Notes under the pieces: model-generated
Database searches by the model: none
The model's input: the letters and a program-made list of their open reading frames with translations, nothing else
What the model was told of the DNA's origin: nothing
Program-made: the position numbers and the translations under genes
Source: PALSA-505 sp036502085
GTDB taxonomy: Bacteria > Actinomycetota > Actinomycetes > Streptosporangiales > Streptosporangiaceae
Reading direction: 5' to 3'
NCBI GenBank assembly: GCA_036502085.1
Contig: DASXZD010000098.1
Coordinates: 1 to 64,000, forward strand
DNA: 64,000 nt
Shown here: positions 43,625-53,341 of the stretch, piece after piece
How positions within the stretch are numbered: the stretch's first letter is position 1
Layout: each line of letters opens with the position of its first letter

Positions 43625-44490
43625 TGGGCGGCCCGACGGTGACCCCGGTGGCCGGCCCCGAGCTGGCCATGGAGCAGGAGGACGTCTTCGCCGGCTTCGC
43701 CGCCCGGGTCGAGCTGGCCGGCGCGGTCGTTGCCGAGTTCGGAGGCGCGTTCCCCAGCGCGCTGATCGACGAGCGGCGCGTCGCCAAGTGGTACTCGATC
43801 GACCCGAACCGCGCGCCCGGCACGTTCGCCTCCGGCGCGCACGAGGTGCTGGCGGTGCGCGCCGAGGACACGCCGCTGCCGGACGCCAGCGTCGACGCGG
43901 TCTTCTCCAGCAACGCATTCCAGTTCATCGACGTGCCGGCCGCGCTGGCCCAGGTGCGCCGGATCCTGCGGCCAGGCGGTCTGCTGTACGCGCACTTCGG
44001 GCCGATCTGGAGCGCGGTCGACGGGCACCAGCTGGAGTACGTCAGCTACGACGGCCGGGATCTGCAGTTCTGGGAGGATACGCTGCTGCCGCCGTGGGCG
44101 CACCTGGCCTACCCGCCTGACGAGCTGCGCGCGCTGCTGCGCAGCGGCCTGCCGGGCGAGCTGGCCGACCTGCTGGTCTGGCACGTGCACGACAGCGGCA
44201 CAGTCAACCGGCTGTTCTTCGAGGACTACGTGGCCGCGGCGCTCGGCAGCGGGCTGGACTGGATCCAGGTCGCCGCGTCGGACTACCTCGACTACGAGAT
44301 CATCCCGCCCGCGTTCGACCCCGGCCTGCTGCGCGAGGTGACGGTGGCCGCGCTGGCCGCCGACGTGTCTCGCCGCCGCGGCCGACCCACCCAGCTCGGC
44401 GTCCGCGACGTGCTGATGGTGCTGCGGCAGCCGCCGGTCCCGCCCCTTGTCCCTACCGGAACCGCATCCGACTCGCGAGGAGAATCATGA
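43624..44490 (+). CDS. SAM-dependent methyltransferase-like protein with atypical motif I
   Basis: 288 residues. The C-terminal part of the class I fold is clear: EDTPLPDASVDAVFSSNAFQFIDVPAALAQVRRILRPGGLLYAHFGPIW. The usual glycine-rich VLDxGxGxG loop is replaced by AGAVVAEFGGAFPSA, so SAM binding is uncertain. A WHVHDSGTVNRLFFEDYVAAAL cap follows. It lies between the APH and DOI-aminotransferase genes with overlaps on both sides (TGATG and ATGA). N- or O-methylation of the product is possible. It may be another activity on the same fold. Confidence 0.75.
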   Translation: MGGPTVTPVAGPELAMEQEDVFAGFAARVELAGAVVAEFGGAFPSALIDERRVAKWYSIDPNRAPGTFASGAHEVLAVRAEDTPLPDASVDAVFSSNAFQFIDVPAALAQVRRILRPGGLLYAHFGPIWSAVDGHQLEYVSYDGRDLQFWEDTLLPPWAHLAYPPDELRALLRSGLPGELADLLVWHVHDSGTVNRLFFEDYVAAALGSGLDWIQVAASDYLDYEIIPPAFDPGLLREVTVAALAADVSRRRGRPTQLGVRDVLMVLRQPPVPPLVPTGTASDSRGES

Positions 44491-45758
44491 GCACGCTCGC
44501 CCTGCACGGCGGCACCCCGGTCCGCCGGGACCGCCCCTGGCCGGCCTGGCCGCAATACGACGACGCGACCGAGCGGGAGCTGCTGGCCGCGCTGCACTCG
44601 CGCCGCTGGGCTATCAGCTGGCCGAGCGACGGCACCTGGGCCAGGGAGCGACGGTTCGCCGCCGAGTTCGCCCGGTACAACGACGTGCCGTACTGCGTCA
44701 GCGTCGACCACGGGTCGAGCGCGCTGGTGGTGGCGCTGGAGGCGCTGGACGTCGGCCCCGGCGACGAGGTCATCGTGCCCGCGATGACCTGGGTGGCCCC
44801 GGCCAGCGTGGTGCTGCGGGTCGGCGCGCTGCCGGTGCTCGTCGACGTCGACGCTCAGACCGGCTGCATCACGCCCGAGGCGGTGCGCGGCGCGCTGTCG
44901 GCGCGCACCAAGGCGGTCATCGCCGTGCACCTCGCCGCCAGCGTGGCCGACCTGGACGGCATCGGCCAGGTCACCCGCGAGGCGGGCATCCCGCTGATCG
45001 AGGACTGCGCCCAGGCGCACGGCGCCCAGTGGCGCGGCCGGGCGGTCGGCACGCTCGGCGCGGTCGGCACGTTCAGCTTCCAGAACGGCAAGGTGCTCAC
45101 CGGCGGCGAGGGCGGCGCGGTGATCACCTCGGACGAGCGGCTCTACCGGCGGGCCCAGCAGCTGCGCGCCGACTCCCGCCGCTACCCCGACCACGAGGTG
45201 CCCGCCGGGCAGATGGACCTGGTCGAGGACGGCGAGGTGATGGGCGGCAACTACTGCATACCCGAGCTGTCCGCCGCGCTGCTGCTCGACCAGCTGCCGC
45301 GGCTGGACGCGCAGCACCAGCACCGGGAGAAGGTCGCGCGCGAGCTGGAGCGCGGCCTGGCCGCGCTCGGCGGCTTCGGCCCGATCCCGCTGCCCGAGCC
45401 GGCCACCCGGCGGTCGATCTACGAGTACGGCATCCAGTTCCGGCCCGGCACGTTCGGCTCGGCCCCGGCCGGCCGGGTCGGCGAAGCGGTCAGCGCCGAG
45501 CTGGGCGTGAACTGGTGGCCGCCGGACCCGGCGCTGTACGACAGCAAGCTGATGCAGCCGCACACCAAGCGGCGGTTCGCCGCCGCCTGGACAGCCGAGG
45601 GCCGCCGCCGGTCCTTCGAGCGCGACTTCAGCGGCTGCGAGCAGTACGCCGCGACCACGTTGCTCTGCCACCACAGCACGCTGCTCGGCGACACGGCCGA
45701 CGCCGACGACATCGTGCGCGCGCTGGAAAAGGTGCGCGACGCGAGCGACGAGCTATAA
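44487..45758 (+). CDS. DegT/DnrJ/StrS aminotransferase, BtrS/NeoS-like (L-glutamine:2-deoxy-scyllo-inosose aminotransferase)
   Basis: 423 residues. PLP lysine Lys202 in FQNGKVLTGGEGGAV, IEDCAQAHGAQWRGRAVGTLG holding the cofactor Asp, and SVDHGSSALVVALEAL. Opening LALHGGTPVRR and the length fit the BtrS/StsC group. These enzymes add both amino groups of 2-deoxystreptamine in two rounds, the second after oxidation by a NeoA-like dehydrogenase, here encoded at 33271. GAGGAG precedes the ATG, which overlaps the methyltransferase stop. Last gene of the operon; a hairpin follows. Confidence 0.9.
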   Translation: MSTLALHGGTPVRRDRPWPAWPQYDDATERELLAALHSRRWAISWPSDGTWARERRFAAEFARYNDVPYCVSVDHGSSALVVALEALDVGPGDEVIVPAMTWVAPASVVLRVGALPVLVDVDAQTGCITPEAVRGALSARTKAVIAVHLAASVADLDGIGQVTREAGIPLIEDCAQAHGAQWRGRAVGTLGAVGTFSFQNGKVLTGGEGGAVITSDERLYRRAQQLRADSRRYPDHEVPAGQMDLVEDGEVMGGNYCIPELSAALLLDQLPRLDAQHQHREKVARELERGLAALGGFGPIPLPEPATRRSIYEYGIQFRPGTFGSAPAGRVGEAVSAELGVNWWPPDPALYDSKLMQPHTKRRFAAAWTAEGRRRSFERDFSGCEQYAATTLLCHHSTLLGDTADADDIVRALEKVRDASDEL

Positions 45759-45765
45759 AGCGCGC

Positions 45766-45801
45766 AATAGGGCGCACGGCCATCGGGTCGCGCGCCCTAT
45801 T
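45766..45801. terminator. 10-base stem hairpin closing the cluster
   Basis: AATAGGGCGC (45766-45775) pairs exactly with GCGCCCTATT (45792-45801) around a 16-base loop. It lies 7 bases after the DegT aminotransferase stop and 20 before the convergent DinB stop, and so can serve both strands. It is a natural right border for the cluster. Confidence 0.7.
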
Positions 45802-45821
45802 ACCGCGTGTTCGGTTGCCGT

Positions 45822-46334
45822 TCAGTCGCCGACGGCACCGTCGATGCGCTCCCTGATGAGGTCGGCGTGGCCATTATGCCGCGCGTATTCCTCGATCATG
45901 TGCAGGTAAGCACCGCGAATGCTCAGCTTGAAGCCTTCGGTATCTTCGTTTTCGTCGAGGTTGCGCCGCGGGCTGGCCGCGCGGGCGGCCTTCACCACCG
46001 CGGTGAACTTGGCGAAGTTCGCCGCGGCGTCGGCGTCCGCCGTGCCGTCCAGATCCCCCTCGGGGCTCTCCTCGGTGCAATAGGTGCCGGTCACGGGCTC
46101 GCCGGTGAACAGGCTGCCGAACCACTGCTCGTTGTCGGTCATGTGCCGGACCATGCCGAGCAGGGTCAGCGTAGACGGCTCGGCGCTGGCCGTCTTGAGT
46201 TGCTCGGCGGTGAGGCCTGTGCATTTGTGAAGAAGGGTGTCGCGGTGATAATCGAGCCAGCCGTCCAGCAGGCTGCGCTCATCACCAAGGAACGGGGCCG
46301 GTTTACGGTCAACTTCAGGTGCGGTCCAGGTCAT
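45822..46334 (-). CDS. DinB/DUF664-family protein (mycothiol-dependent type)
   Basis: 170 residues from the ATG at 46334 (MTWTAPEVD); longer frames extend into non-coding sequence. A four-helix DinB fold carries the metal-binding histidines in LDYHRDTLLHK, MVRHMTDNEQWF and EYARHNGHADLIRERIDG, typical of DUF664. In actinobacteria such proteins include mycothiol S-transferases and other detoxifying enzymes. It converges on the cluster and is probably not part of it. Confidence 0.85.
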   Translation of the reverse strand: MTWTAPEVDRKPAPFLGDERSLLDGWLDYHRDTLLHKCTGLTAEQLKTASAEPSTLTLLGMVRHMTDNEQWFGSLFTGEPVTGTYCTEESPEGDLDGTADADAAANFAKFTAVVKAARAASPRRNLDENEDTEGFKLSIRGAYLHMIEEYARHNGHADLIRERIDGAVGD

Positions 46335-46463
46335 TGTGCCATTCTTCCCTACCCGCCGGCTCGCCGCCAGACCGATGGCGATAGTCATCCGCGCAAAGCC
46401 GTCAGCGCGGCGTGTTCTCGATATTGGGTGGCGGAACTCACCGCGACGGGCTTTGCTGGACTC

Positions 46464-47480
46464 ATGCGCATCGAGCCCTTTGATCCGGTCACGGACACCG
46501 AAAAGGTCCGGGCCTGCTACGAGCTGTACGCGGCAGGCCATGAGGCCGACGATCCCGGCGCCCCGCTGATGTCATGGCCGGCCTACCGCGGCCAGTTCGG
46601 CCTGGTCTCGGCCGACGCGCGGCGGGAGGCGTGGCTGGTACCGGGGGAGGAGCACGGAACCGTAGCGGGCATGTACCTGCTCCGGATGCCGGTGATGGAA
46701 AACCAGCACCTGGGCATGACTAGCATCGCCGTGGCGCCCGTCCGCCGGCGGGCCGGCCTGGGCACCGCGCTGCTGCACCACGCCGCCGGGCGCCTGCGCG
46801 AGCACGGCCGCACGGTGCTGTCCAGCGAGGCGCGCCAGGGCTCGCCGGGCGCCGCCTTCGCCGAGGCGGTCGGCGCCAAGGTCGGCATCACGGACGCGCG
46901 ACGGGTGCTTGACCTGGCCGACATACCCGACGGGCACTTGGCCGCGCTGCGCCGCCGCGCCGAGGCCGCCGCCCGCGGCTACTCGCTGCTGTCCTGGGTC
47001 GGCCCGACCCCCGAGGAGCACCTGGAGCAGGTGGCGGCGGTGTCGAGCGCACTGGAAGACGCGCCGCACGTGACGGGCCTGACCTCGGAGATCTTTGATG
47101 CCAGCCGGATCCGGATGGAGGATGAGCGGGCCGCCACCCGGGGGCTGCGGTCGTACACGGTCGTCGCCAGGTGCGACCAGAGCGGCGAGCTGGCCGCGCT
47201 GTCGCACCTCGATGTGGACCCGGCGCGGCCGGGCTGGGGCTACCAGGAGCTCACCGCGGTAACCAGGCCGCATCGCGGTCACAAGCTCGGGCTGCTGGTC
47301 AAGCTGGCCATGCTCGACCTGCTCGCCGAGGCCGAGCCTGACGTCCAGCACATCTACACCGGCAACGCTGACGGCAACACGCACATGATCGCCATCAACG
47401 CCGAGCTAGGCTTCCGCATCCAAAGCCACTGGTCCGTCTGGCTCCTAGACCTAGCCCACCTCCCCGCCCCGCCCTCTTAA
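46464..47480 (+). CDS. GNAT family N-acetyltransferase, two GNAT domains
   Basis: 338 residues. The first domain has SIAVAPVRRRAGLGTALLHHAAGRLREHG, with the acetyl-CoA loop RRxxGLG. The second ends TAVTRPHRGHKLGLLVKLAMLD...GNADGNTHMIAINAELGFRI, a clear GNAT C-terminal. This tandem form is common in actinomycetes. It sits just outside the cluster hairpin, so acetylation of the aminoglycoside is conceivable, but this is not the typical AAC sequence. The start ATG has a poor ribosome site; a GTG at 46428 is possible. Divergent from DinB, convergent with era. Confidence 0.83.
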   Translation: MRIEPFDPVTDTEKVRACYELYAAGHEADDPGAPLMSWPAYRGQFGLVSADARREAWLVPGEEHGTVAGMYLLRMPVMENQHLGMTSIAVAPVRRRAGLGTALLHHAAGRLREHGRTVLSSEARQGSPGAAFAEAVGAKVGITDARRVLDLADIPDGHLAALRRRAEAAARGYSLLSWVGPTPEEHLEQVAAVSSALEDAPHVTGLTSEIFDASRIRMEDERAATRGLRSYTVVARCDQSGELAALSHLDVDPARPGWGYQELTAVTRPHRGHKLGLLVKLAMLDLLAEAEPDVQHIYTGNADGNTHMIAINAELGFRIQSHWSVWLLDLAHLPAPPS

Positions 47481-47514
47481 ATCGCCCCGCCCGCCAATCC
47501 GCCCGCCTGCCCGG

Positions 47515-48549
47515 CTACTCGTCGAAGCCTAGGCGTCTTAGCTGCTTGGGGTCGCGCTGCCAGTCTTTGGCGATCTTGATGCGCAGGTCGAGGTAGACCT
47601 TGGTGCCGAGCAGCGCCTCGATGCTGCGCCGCGCATCGGTGCCGACTTCCTTGAGCCTGGCGCCCTTGGCGCCGATCACGATCGCCTTCTGGCTGGGGCG
47701 CTCCAGGTACATGAACGCGTGCACGTCGGTCAGGTCCTCGCGGCCTGGCCGCGGGCCCATCTCCTCCACCACGACGGCGATCGAGTGCGGCAGCTCGTCG
47801 CGGACGCCTTCGAGCGCCGCCTCGCGGATCAGCTCGGCCACCATGACCCGCTCCGGCTCGTCGGTCAGCTCGCCGTCCAGGTAGAGCGGCCTGCCCTCGG
47901 GCAGCCTGGCCACCAGGACGTCGGCCAGCACGTCCAGCTGGAACCCGCTGACCGCGGACACCGGGACGATGTCCGACCAGTCGCCCAGCGCGGCGACCGC
48001 GGCCAGCTGGGCCGCGACCTGCTCCCGGCTGGCCTGGTCGGTCATCGTGACGATGGCCACGACGGGGGTGCCGGGCAGGCCGGCCAGCTCGCGGGCCAGG
48101 TACCTGTCCCCCGGCCCGACCGGCTGGCCGGCGGGCACGCAGAAGCCGACCACGTCGACTTCGGTGAGCGCGGACCTGGCCAGGCTGTCCAGTCGCTCGC
48201 CGAGCAGCGTGCGCGGCCGGTGCAGCCCCGGCGTGTCCACGATGATCAGCTGGGCGTCATCGCGGTTGACGATGCCCCTGACCACCCGCCTGGTCGTCTG
48301 CGGGCGGCTGCTGGTGATCGCCACCTTGGTCCCGACCAGCGCGTTCATCAGCGTCGACTTGCCGACGTTGGGCCGACCCGCGAAGCAGGCGAACCCCGAC
48401 CTGAACGGCGCGCTCCGCGTGCCCGGCGCGCTCCGCGCGCCTCGCGGCTCCCCCGGCGTCTGCGCCGCGCCCTCCGGGGCAGGGCTCACGGCACTGTGCT
48501 CACGAGTACGGGGCTCACGAGTACGGGGCTCACGGGGCATTGGGCTCAC
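47515..48549 (-). CDS. era: GTPase Era
   Basis: 344 residues. Signature GTPase motifs: G1 GRPNVGKST (58-66), G3 DTPGLH, and Era-specific VVEEMGPRPGREDLTDVHAFMYLERPSQKAIVIGAKG with the KH domain LKEVGTDARRSIEALLGTKVYLDLRIKIAKDW. It binds 16S rRNA during 30S assembly. The first ~48 residues are an Arg/Pro-rich extension with REPRT repeats, encoded by an 18-base tandem repeat at 48500-48540, so the true start may be later. The classic G4 NKxD is altered here (VTMTDQAS). It follows the deaminase-like gene by 13 bases. Confidence 0.93.
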   Translation of the reverse strand: MSPMPREPRTREPRTREHSAVSPAPEGAAQTPGEPRGARSAPGTRSAPFRSGFACFAGRPNVGKSTLMNALVGTKVAITSSRPQTTRRVVRGIVNRDDAQLIIVDTPGLHRPRTLLGERLDSLARSALTEVDVVGFCVPAGQPVGPGDRYLARELAGLPGTPVVAIVTMTDQASREQVAAQLAAVAALGDWSDIVPVSAVSGFQLDVLADVLVARLPEGRPLYLDGELTDEPERVMVAELIREAALEGVRDELPHSIAVVVEEMGPRPGREDLTDVHAFMYLERPSQKAIVIGAKGARLKEVGTDARRSIEALLGTKVYLDLRIKIAKDWQRDPKQLRRLGFDE

Positions 48550-48562
48550 GGTGACGCCGGCA

Positions 48563-48910
48563 TCAGGCGGGCAGGGTGGCGCGGAGCGCGCCGTCGGGCG
48601 CCGCGTGGAACACCGTGATCTGCTGACCCAGGTCCCGCAGCACGGCCAGGTCCTCGGGGTCGGGCGCCGCCGCGTCGCTGACCAGCGCGGCCGCCTCCAG
48701 GCTCGCGGCGCCGCTGGACGCGGCCATCGCGACCGCCAGGCGCAGTGCGGACAGCCGCAGCGAGGGCAGCACCACGGCCGCGGCCGCGTAGGTCCGGCCG
48801 GTCTCGTCGCGGACCGCGGCTCCTTCGGCGGCGGCGACCCTGGCCCGTGCCGACCGGGCCAGGTTGATGATCTTGAGGTCCTCCGGATCCAGTGCCGCTG
48901 CGTCGCTCAC
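48563..48910 (-). CDS. cytidine-deaminase-like protein without zinc ligands
   Basis: 115 residues in the cytidine deaminase fold: LARSARARVAAAEGAAVRDETGRTYAAAAVVLPSLRLSALRLAVAMAASSGA matches the first strands and the helix that normally carries H/CAE. It has no HAE and no PCxxC, so it cannot bind catalytic zinc in the usual way. It sits between corC and era, a place where actinobacteria often keep such a gene, so it is conserved and likely structural or RNA-related. Confidence 0.75.
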   Translation of the reverse strand: MSDAAALDPEDLKIINLARSARARVAAAEGAAVRDETGRTYAAAAVVLPSLRLSALRLAVAMAASSGAASLEAAALVSDAAAPDPEDLAVLRDLGQQITVFHAAPDGALRATLPA

Positions 48911-48939
48911 GGGCAGAGTCTACGAGAGCCGCGCTGTCC

Positions 48940-50334
48940 TCAGGGTCCCTGCTGGTCCGGCACCCCGTCGGCGGGTTCGCCGCTGCGCGGTTCGCTGACC
49001 GGCTCGGGTACGCCTCCCCGTTCGGAATAATCGGATTTTTCTGCATTCCCTGAGTCGGCTGGCGCCTGGCCGACGCGCTCGACCAGCACGGTGCCGATCC
49101 GGTTGCGGCGGCCGGCCAGGTTCTCCGCGGTCAGCCGCAGGCCGGCCACGATCGCGACCGAGCCGGCGATCGGCACCCGGCCGAGGGCGTGCGCGAGCAG
49201 CCCGCCGACGGTCTCCACGTCCTCGGCCTCGATCTCGACGTCGAACAGCACGGCCAGCTCGTCCACCGGCAGCCGCGAGGTGACCTGGGCCGCGGTGTCG
49301 GGAACCAGCCATTCCACCGTCGGCTGCTCCTGGTCGTACTCGTCGGCGATCTCCCCGACGATCTCCTCCAGGATGTCCTCGATGGTGGCCAGCCCGGCGG
49401 TGCCGCCGTACTCGTCGATGACCACCGCGACGTGCGTCTGGCGGGCCTGCATCTCCCTGAGCAGCTCGTCGATCGGCTTGCTGTCCGGCACGTAGGTGGC
49501 CGGCCGCATGATCGACTCCACCTTCTCCACCGACTCGGCGTCGGGGTGCTCGTGCTCGCGGGCCACGATGTCCTTGAGGTAGGCGACCCCGATCACGTCA
49601 TCGGAGTTCTCGCCGACGACAGGGATGCGGGAGAAGCCGCTGCGCAGGGCGAGCGACAGCGCCTGGCGCAGCGTCTTGCCGCGCTCGATGAAGACCATGT
49701 CGGTGCGCGGCACCATGACCTCGCGGACCAGGGTGTCGCCGAGCTCGAAGACCGAGTGGATCATCTTGCGCTCGCCCGGCTCGATCACCTGGCGGCGCTC
49801 CAGCAGATCCACCAGGCCGCGCAGCTCCGCTTCGGAGCCGAGCTGGCTGTCGCGCGCTCTGCTGCCGGGGGTGACGGCGCTAGCCAGCGCGACCGCGAGT
49901 GAGTACAGCGGGGTGAGCAGCCGGGCCAGCGGCCGCAGCAGCCTGGCCGCGGCCAGCGCGACCCGCTCCGCGTGCCGGCGGCCGAGCGCCCGGGGGACGA
50001 CCCCGACCAGCAGGTAGCCGGCCACGACCATGATCATCCCGGCAATCAGGTACGCGCGCCAGTCCGCGCTCAGCCACCGGGCGAGCGCCGCGGTCACCAG
50101 GACGATCGCGGCGGTTTCCGCGCAGACGCGCAGCAGCAGGAGCGCGTTCAGGTAGCGCGGGCCGTCGGCGAGCAGCGCCTCGAGCCGGCCCGACCCGTGC
50201 TTGCCGTTGCTGGCCGACTCCTGCGCCCCGGCCAGCGACGCGCGCGTCAGCGCGACCTCCCCGGTCACGCACAGGCCGGCCAGGAACGTCAGCACTATCG
50301 CGGCAGCGATGAGCCATCCCATGGGCGGTCTCAC
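48940..50334 (-). CDS. CorC/HlyC-family membrane protein with CBS domains
   Basis: About 464 residues. The N-terminal DUF21/CNNM region has several helices (IAAAIVLTFLAGLCVTGEVALTRA, LLLRVCAETAAIVLVTAALA, YLIAGMIMVVAGYLLVGVVP). A CBS pair (VREVMVPRTDMVFIERGKTL, FSRIPVVGENSDDVIGVAYLKDIV) and a C-terminal CorC_HlyC domain (PVDELAVLFDVEIEAEDVETVGGLLAHALGRVP) follow. Function: Mg/Co efflux or ion homeostasis. Its GTG overlaps the ybeY stop (GTGA); ATG at 50322 is another start. Confidence 0.9.
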   Translation of the reverse strand: MRPPMGWLIAAAIVLTFLAGLCVTGEVALTRASLAGAQESASNGKHGSGRLEALLADGPRYLNALLLLRVCAETAAIVLVTAALARWLSADWRAYLIAGMIMVVAGYLLVGVVPRALGRRHAERVALAAARLLRPLARLLTPLYSLAVALASAVTPGSRARDSQLGSEAELRGLVDLLERRQVIEPGERKMIHSVFELGDTLVREVMVPRTDMVFIERGKTLRQALSLALRSGFSRIPVVGENSDDVIGVAYLKDIVAREHEHPDAESVEKVESIMRPATYVPDSKPIDELLREMQARQTHVAVVIDEYGGTAGLATIEDILEEIVGEIADEYDQEQPTVEWLVPDTAAQVTSRLPVDELAVLFDVEIEAEDVETVGGLLAHALGRVPIAGSVAIVAGLRLTAENLAGRRNRIGTVLVERVGQAPADSGNAEKSDYSERGGVPEPVSEPRSGEPADGVPDQQGP

Positions 50335-50870
50335 CCAGGCCCTTTCCGCCCTTCGCCGTTGCCCCCCGGCGGCGCCGCCTTCGCCGCGCGCCAGGACGCG
50401 AGCAACTGATCCTGCAGGCCGAACATGGTGGCCCGCTCTTCCGCGTCGGCGTGATCGTAGCCGAGCAGGTGCAGCAGGCCGTGCGTGCAGAGCAGCTCGA
50501 GCTCTTCGGCCATGCTGAGCCGCGCCTCGCGCGCCTGCTCCGCGGCCACCTTGGGGCAGAGCACCACGTCGCCGAGCAGCGCCGGGCTCGGATCGGGCGC
50601 GTCGGCTCCGCTCCCCCCGGCGCGCGAGCCGCCGTAGTGCGGGAAGCCGGGCGGCCGCAGCTCGTCCATCGGGAAGGCCAGGACGTCGGTGGGGCCGGGC
50701 TCGCCCATCCACCGCTCGTGCAGGTCGGTCATGACCTTCTCGTCGACGAGCAGCACGGACAGCTCGGCCAGCGGGTGGATGCGCAGTTCGCCGAGCAGGT
50801 AGCGGGCCATCGCCGCCAGGGCGGCCTCGTCAACGTCGGCCCCTGATTCGTTGGCTATGTCAACGCTCAC
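50331..50870 (-). CDS. ybeY: endoribonuclease YbeY (rRNA maturation)
   Basis: 179 residues with the zinc motif HGLLHLLGYDHADAEER, the H-x3-H-x5-H signature of the UPF0054 family, and the strand GDVVLCPKVA. It matures 16S rRNA. It lies in the usual phoH-ybeY-corC-era order, 3 bases after phoH and overlapping the corC-like gene by four. A short Gly/Ser-rich insert (SRAGGSGADAPDPS) is present. Confidence 0.92.
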   Translation of the reverse strand: MSVDIANESGADVDEAALAAMARYLLGELRIHPLAELSVLLVDEKVMTDLHERWMGEPGPTDVLAFPMDELRPPGFPHYGGSRAGGSGADAPDPSPALLGDVVLCPKVAAEQAREARLSMAEELELLCTHGLLHLLGYDHADAEERATMFGLQDQLLASWRAAKAAPPGGNGEGRKGPG

Positions 50871-50873
50871 CGG

Positions 50874-52073
<1,200 letters not shown>

Positions 52074-52089
52074 GGTACCGGCGCGGACG

Positions 52090-52434
52090 TCATCCCGGCG
52101 GCCAGCTGAGCCCGCGGCCGCCCAGGACGTGCGCGTGCATGTGGTCCACCGTCTGCCCGCCATCGTGGCCGGTGTTGAACACGACGCGGTATCCGGTCTC
52201 GTCGATGCCCTCGGTCACCGCGACCTGATGCGCCTGGCTGGCCACCTCGTCGAGGAGCCCGTCGGCCGCGCGGGCCACCGCGGCCAGATTGGGGTAGTGG
52301 TCCTTCGTGATGACCAGCACATGGCTGGGCGCCTGCGGGTTTATGTCACGGAAGGCGATCGTGCGATCACTTTCAAGCACCGAAGTGGCGGGAATCGTGC
52401 CAGAAACAATCTGGCAGAAAAGGCAGTCAGTCAC
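52090..52434 (-). CDS. HIT-family nucleotide hydrolase
   Basis: 114 residues. It opens CLFCQIVSGTIPA, with two zinc-like cysteines, and has the histidine triad HMHAHVLGG near the end. It hydrolyses AMP-linked or nucleoside phosphoramidate substrates. First gene of the minus-strand HIT-phoH-ybeY-corC-cda-era run, 16 bases before phoH. Confidence 0.92.
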   Translation of the reverse strand: MTDCLFCQIVSGTIPATSVLESDRTIAFRDINPQAPSHVLVITKDHYPNLAAVARAADGLLDEVASQAHQVAVTEGIDETGYRVVFNTGHDGGQTVDHMHAHVLGGRGLSWPPG

Positions 52435-52672
52435 GGATCAGATCTTAACCTCAGGGGCACACGACGATAGTGTTAACTCCGCGTGGCCCCCGCCGCCCCG
52501 GCACCGCATGCGCCCGCCAGGCGCAGGCACTCCGCCCGGTGCGTTTTACCCGTGCAAGTCCCCGGTGCTTTGCAGGGGGGCGGCCGCAGACGGCGCAGGC
52601 TCTCAGGGGTGGGCGTGAGTGCACGACGAAGGGGCTGGGCCAGACCGTGGGTCGTCACGGGGAAAATTTGTG
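52435..52672. other. 238-base divergent gap before the sigma factor gene
   Basis: It contains the promoter region of the HIT gene (-) and of the sigma factor gene (+). Hairpin-forming GC stretches occur (GCGCC with GGCGC near 52510-52525). No riboswitch or RNA gene was recognised. ACGGGGAAAATTT precedes the sigma start, giving a usable ribosome site. Confidence 0.5.
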
Positions 52673-53263
52673 ATGACCGCGGGTGAACCTGACGCGTCAG
52701 CTACGCGTCCCATTCATGTGATCGAGACCCTCGTGGCATCGGATGCCGCCTTGGGCTCGGTACCGGCCGAGTGGGACGCAGATCGCGCCGTGACCGCGCT
52801 GTACAGCTCGCACTACCGTGCGCTTGTACGGCTGTCCGCCCTGCTCGTCCGTGATGTGTGTACAGCGGAAGAGGTGGTTCAGGACTCATTCGTCGCCATG
52901 CATGCCTCATGGCGCCGGCTGCGTGACACCGAGAAGGCGCTCTCCTACCTGCGTCAGTCGGTGGTCAACAGGTCACGGTCGGTGCTGCGGCACCGGGTGG
53001 TGGTAGACAAGAACGCCCCCAAGCCGCCGCCGCTGGCACCCAGCGCCGAGCAGGGAGCCATCTCGCAGTTCGAGCGCTCGGCAGTCGTGTCGGCGCTGCG
53101 GAACCTGCCGTCCAGGCAGCGGGAAGCGATCGTGCTCCGTTACTACGCGGACCTATCGGAGGCTCAGATCGCGTCGGCCATGGGCATCAGCCGGGGAGCA
53201 GTGAAAAGTCATACGGCACGCGGCATGTCCGCCCTGCGCATTGTCCTTGAGCTGGAAGTCTGA
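52673..53263 (+). CDS. ECF/SigE-type sigma-70 factor
   Basis: About 196 residues. Region 2 is LYSSHYRALVRLSALLVRDVCTAEEVVQDSFVAMHASW. Region 4 is ALRNLPSRQREAIVLRYYADLSEAQIASAMGISRGAVKSHTARGM, a clear helix-turn-helix. Group 4 sigma factor. The ATG at 52673 or the GTG three bases before may be used. A gene for a membrane protein with a single helix follows 78 bases later and is probably its anti-sigma or sensor. The pair is set between the HIT and rsmE genes of the conserved block. Confidence 0.9.
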   Translation: MTAGEPDASATRPIHVIETLVASDAALGSVPAEWDADRAVTALYSSHYRALVRLSALLVRDVCTAEEVVQDSFVAMHASWRRLRDTEKALSYLRQSVVNRSRSVLRHRVVVDKNAPKPPPLAPSAEQGAISQFERSAVVSALRNLPSRQREAIVLRYYADLSEAQIASAMGISRGAVKSHTARGMSALRIVLELEV

Positions 53264-53341
53264 CCAGGGCCATGCGACGAGCAGGGTTAGCGTGACGAGG
53301 CGGGGCAACCGCCCTGACCAGAGATTTGTGGAGCGGGAGAG

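Noticed and set aside
52440..52672. Riboswitch upstream of the sigma factor
   Set aside because: GC-rich hairpins are present, but no known aptamer core could be recognised
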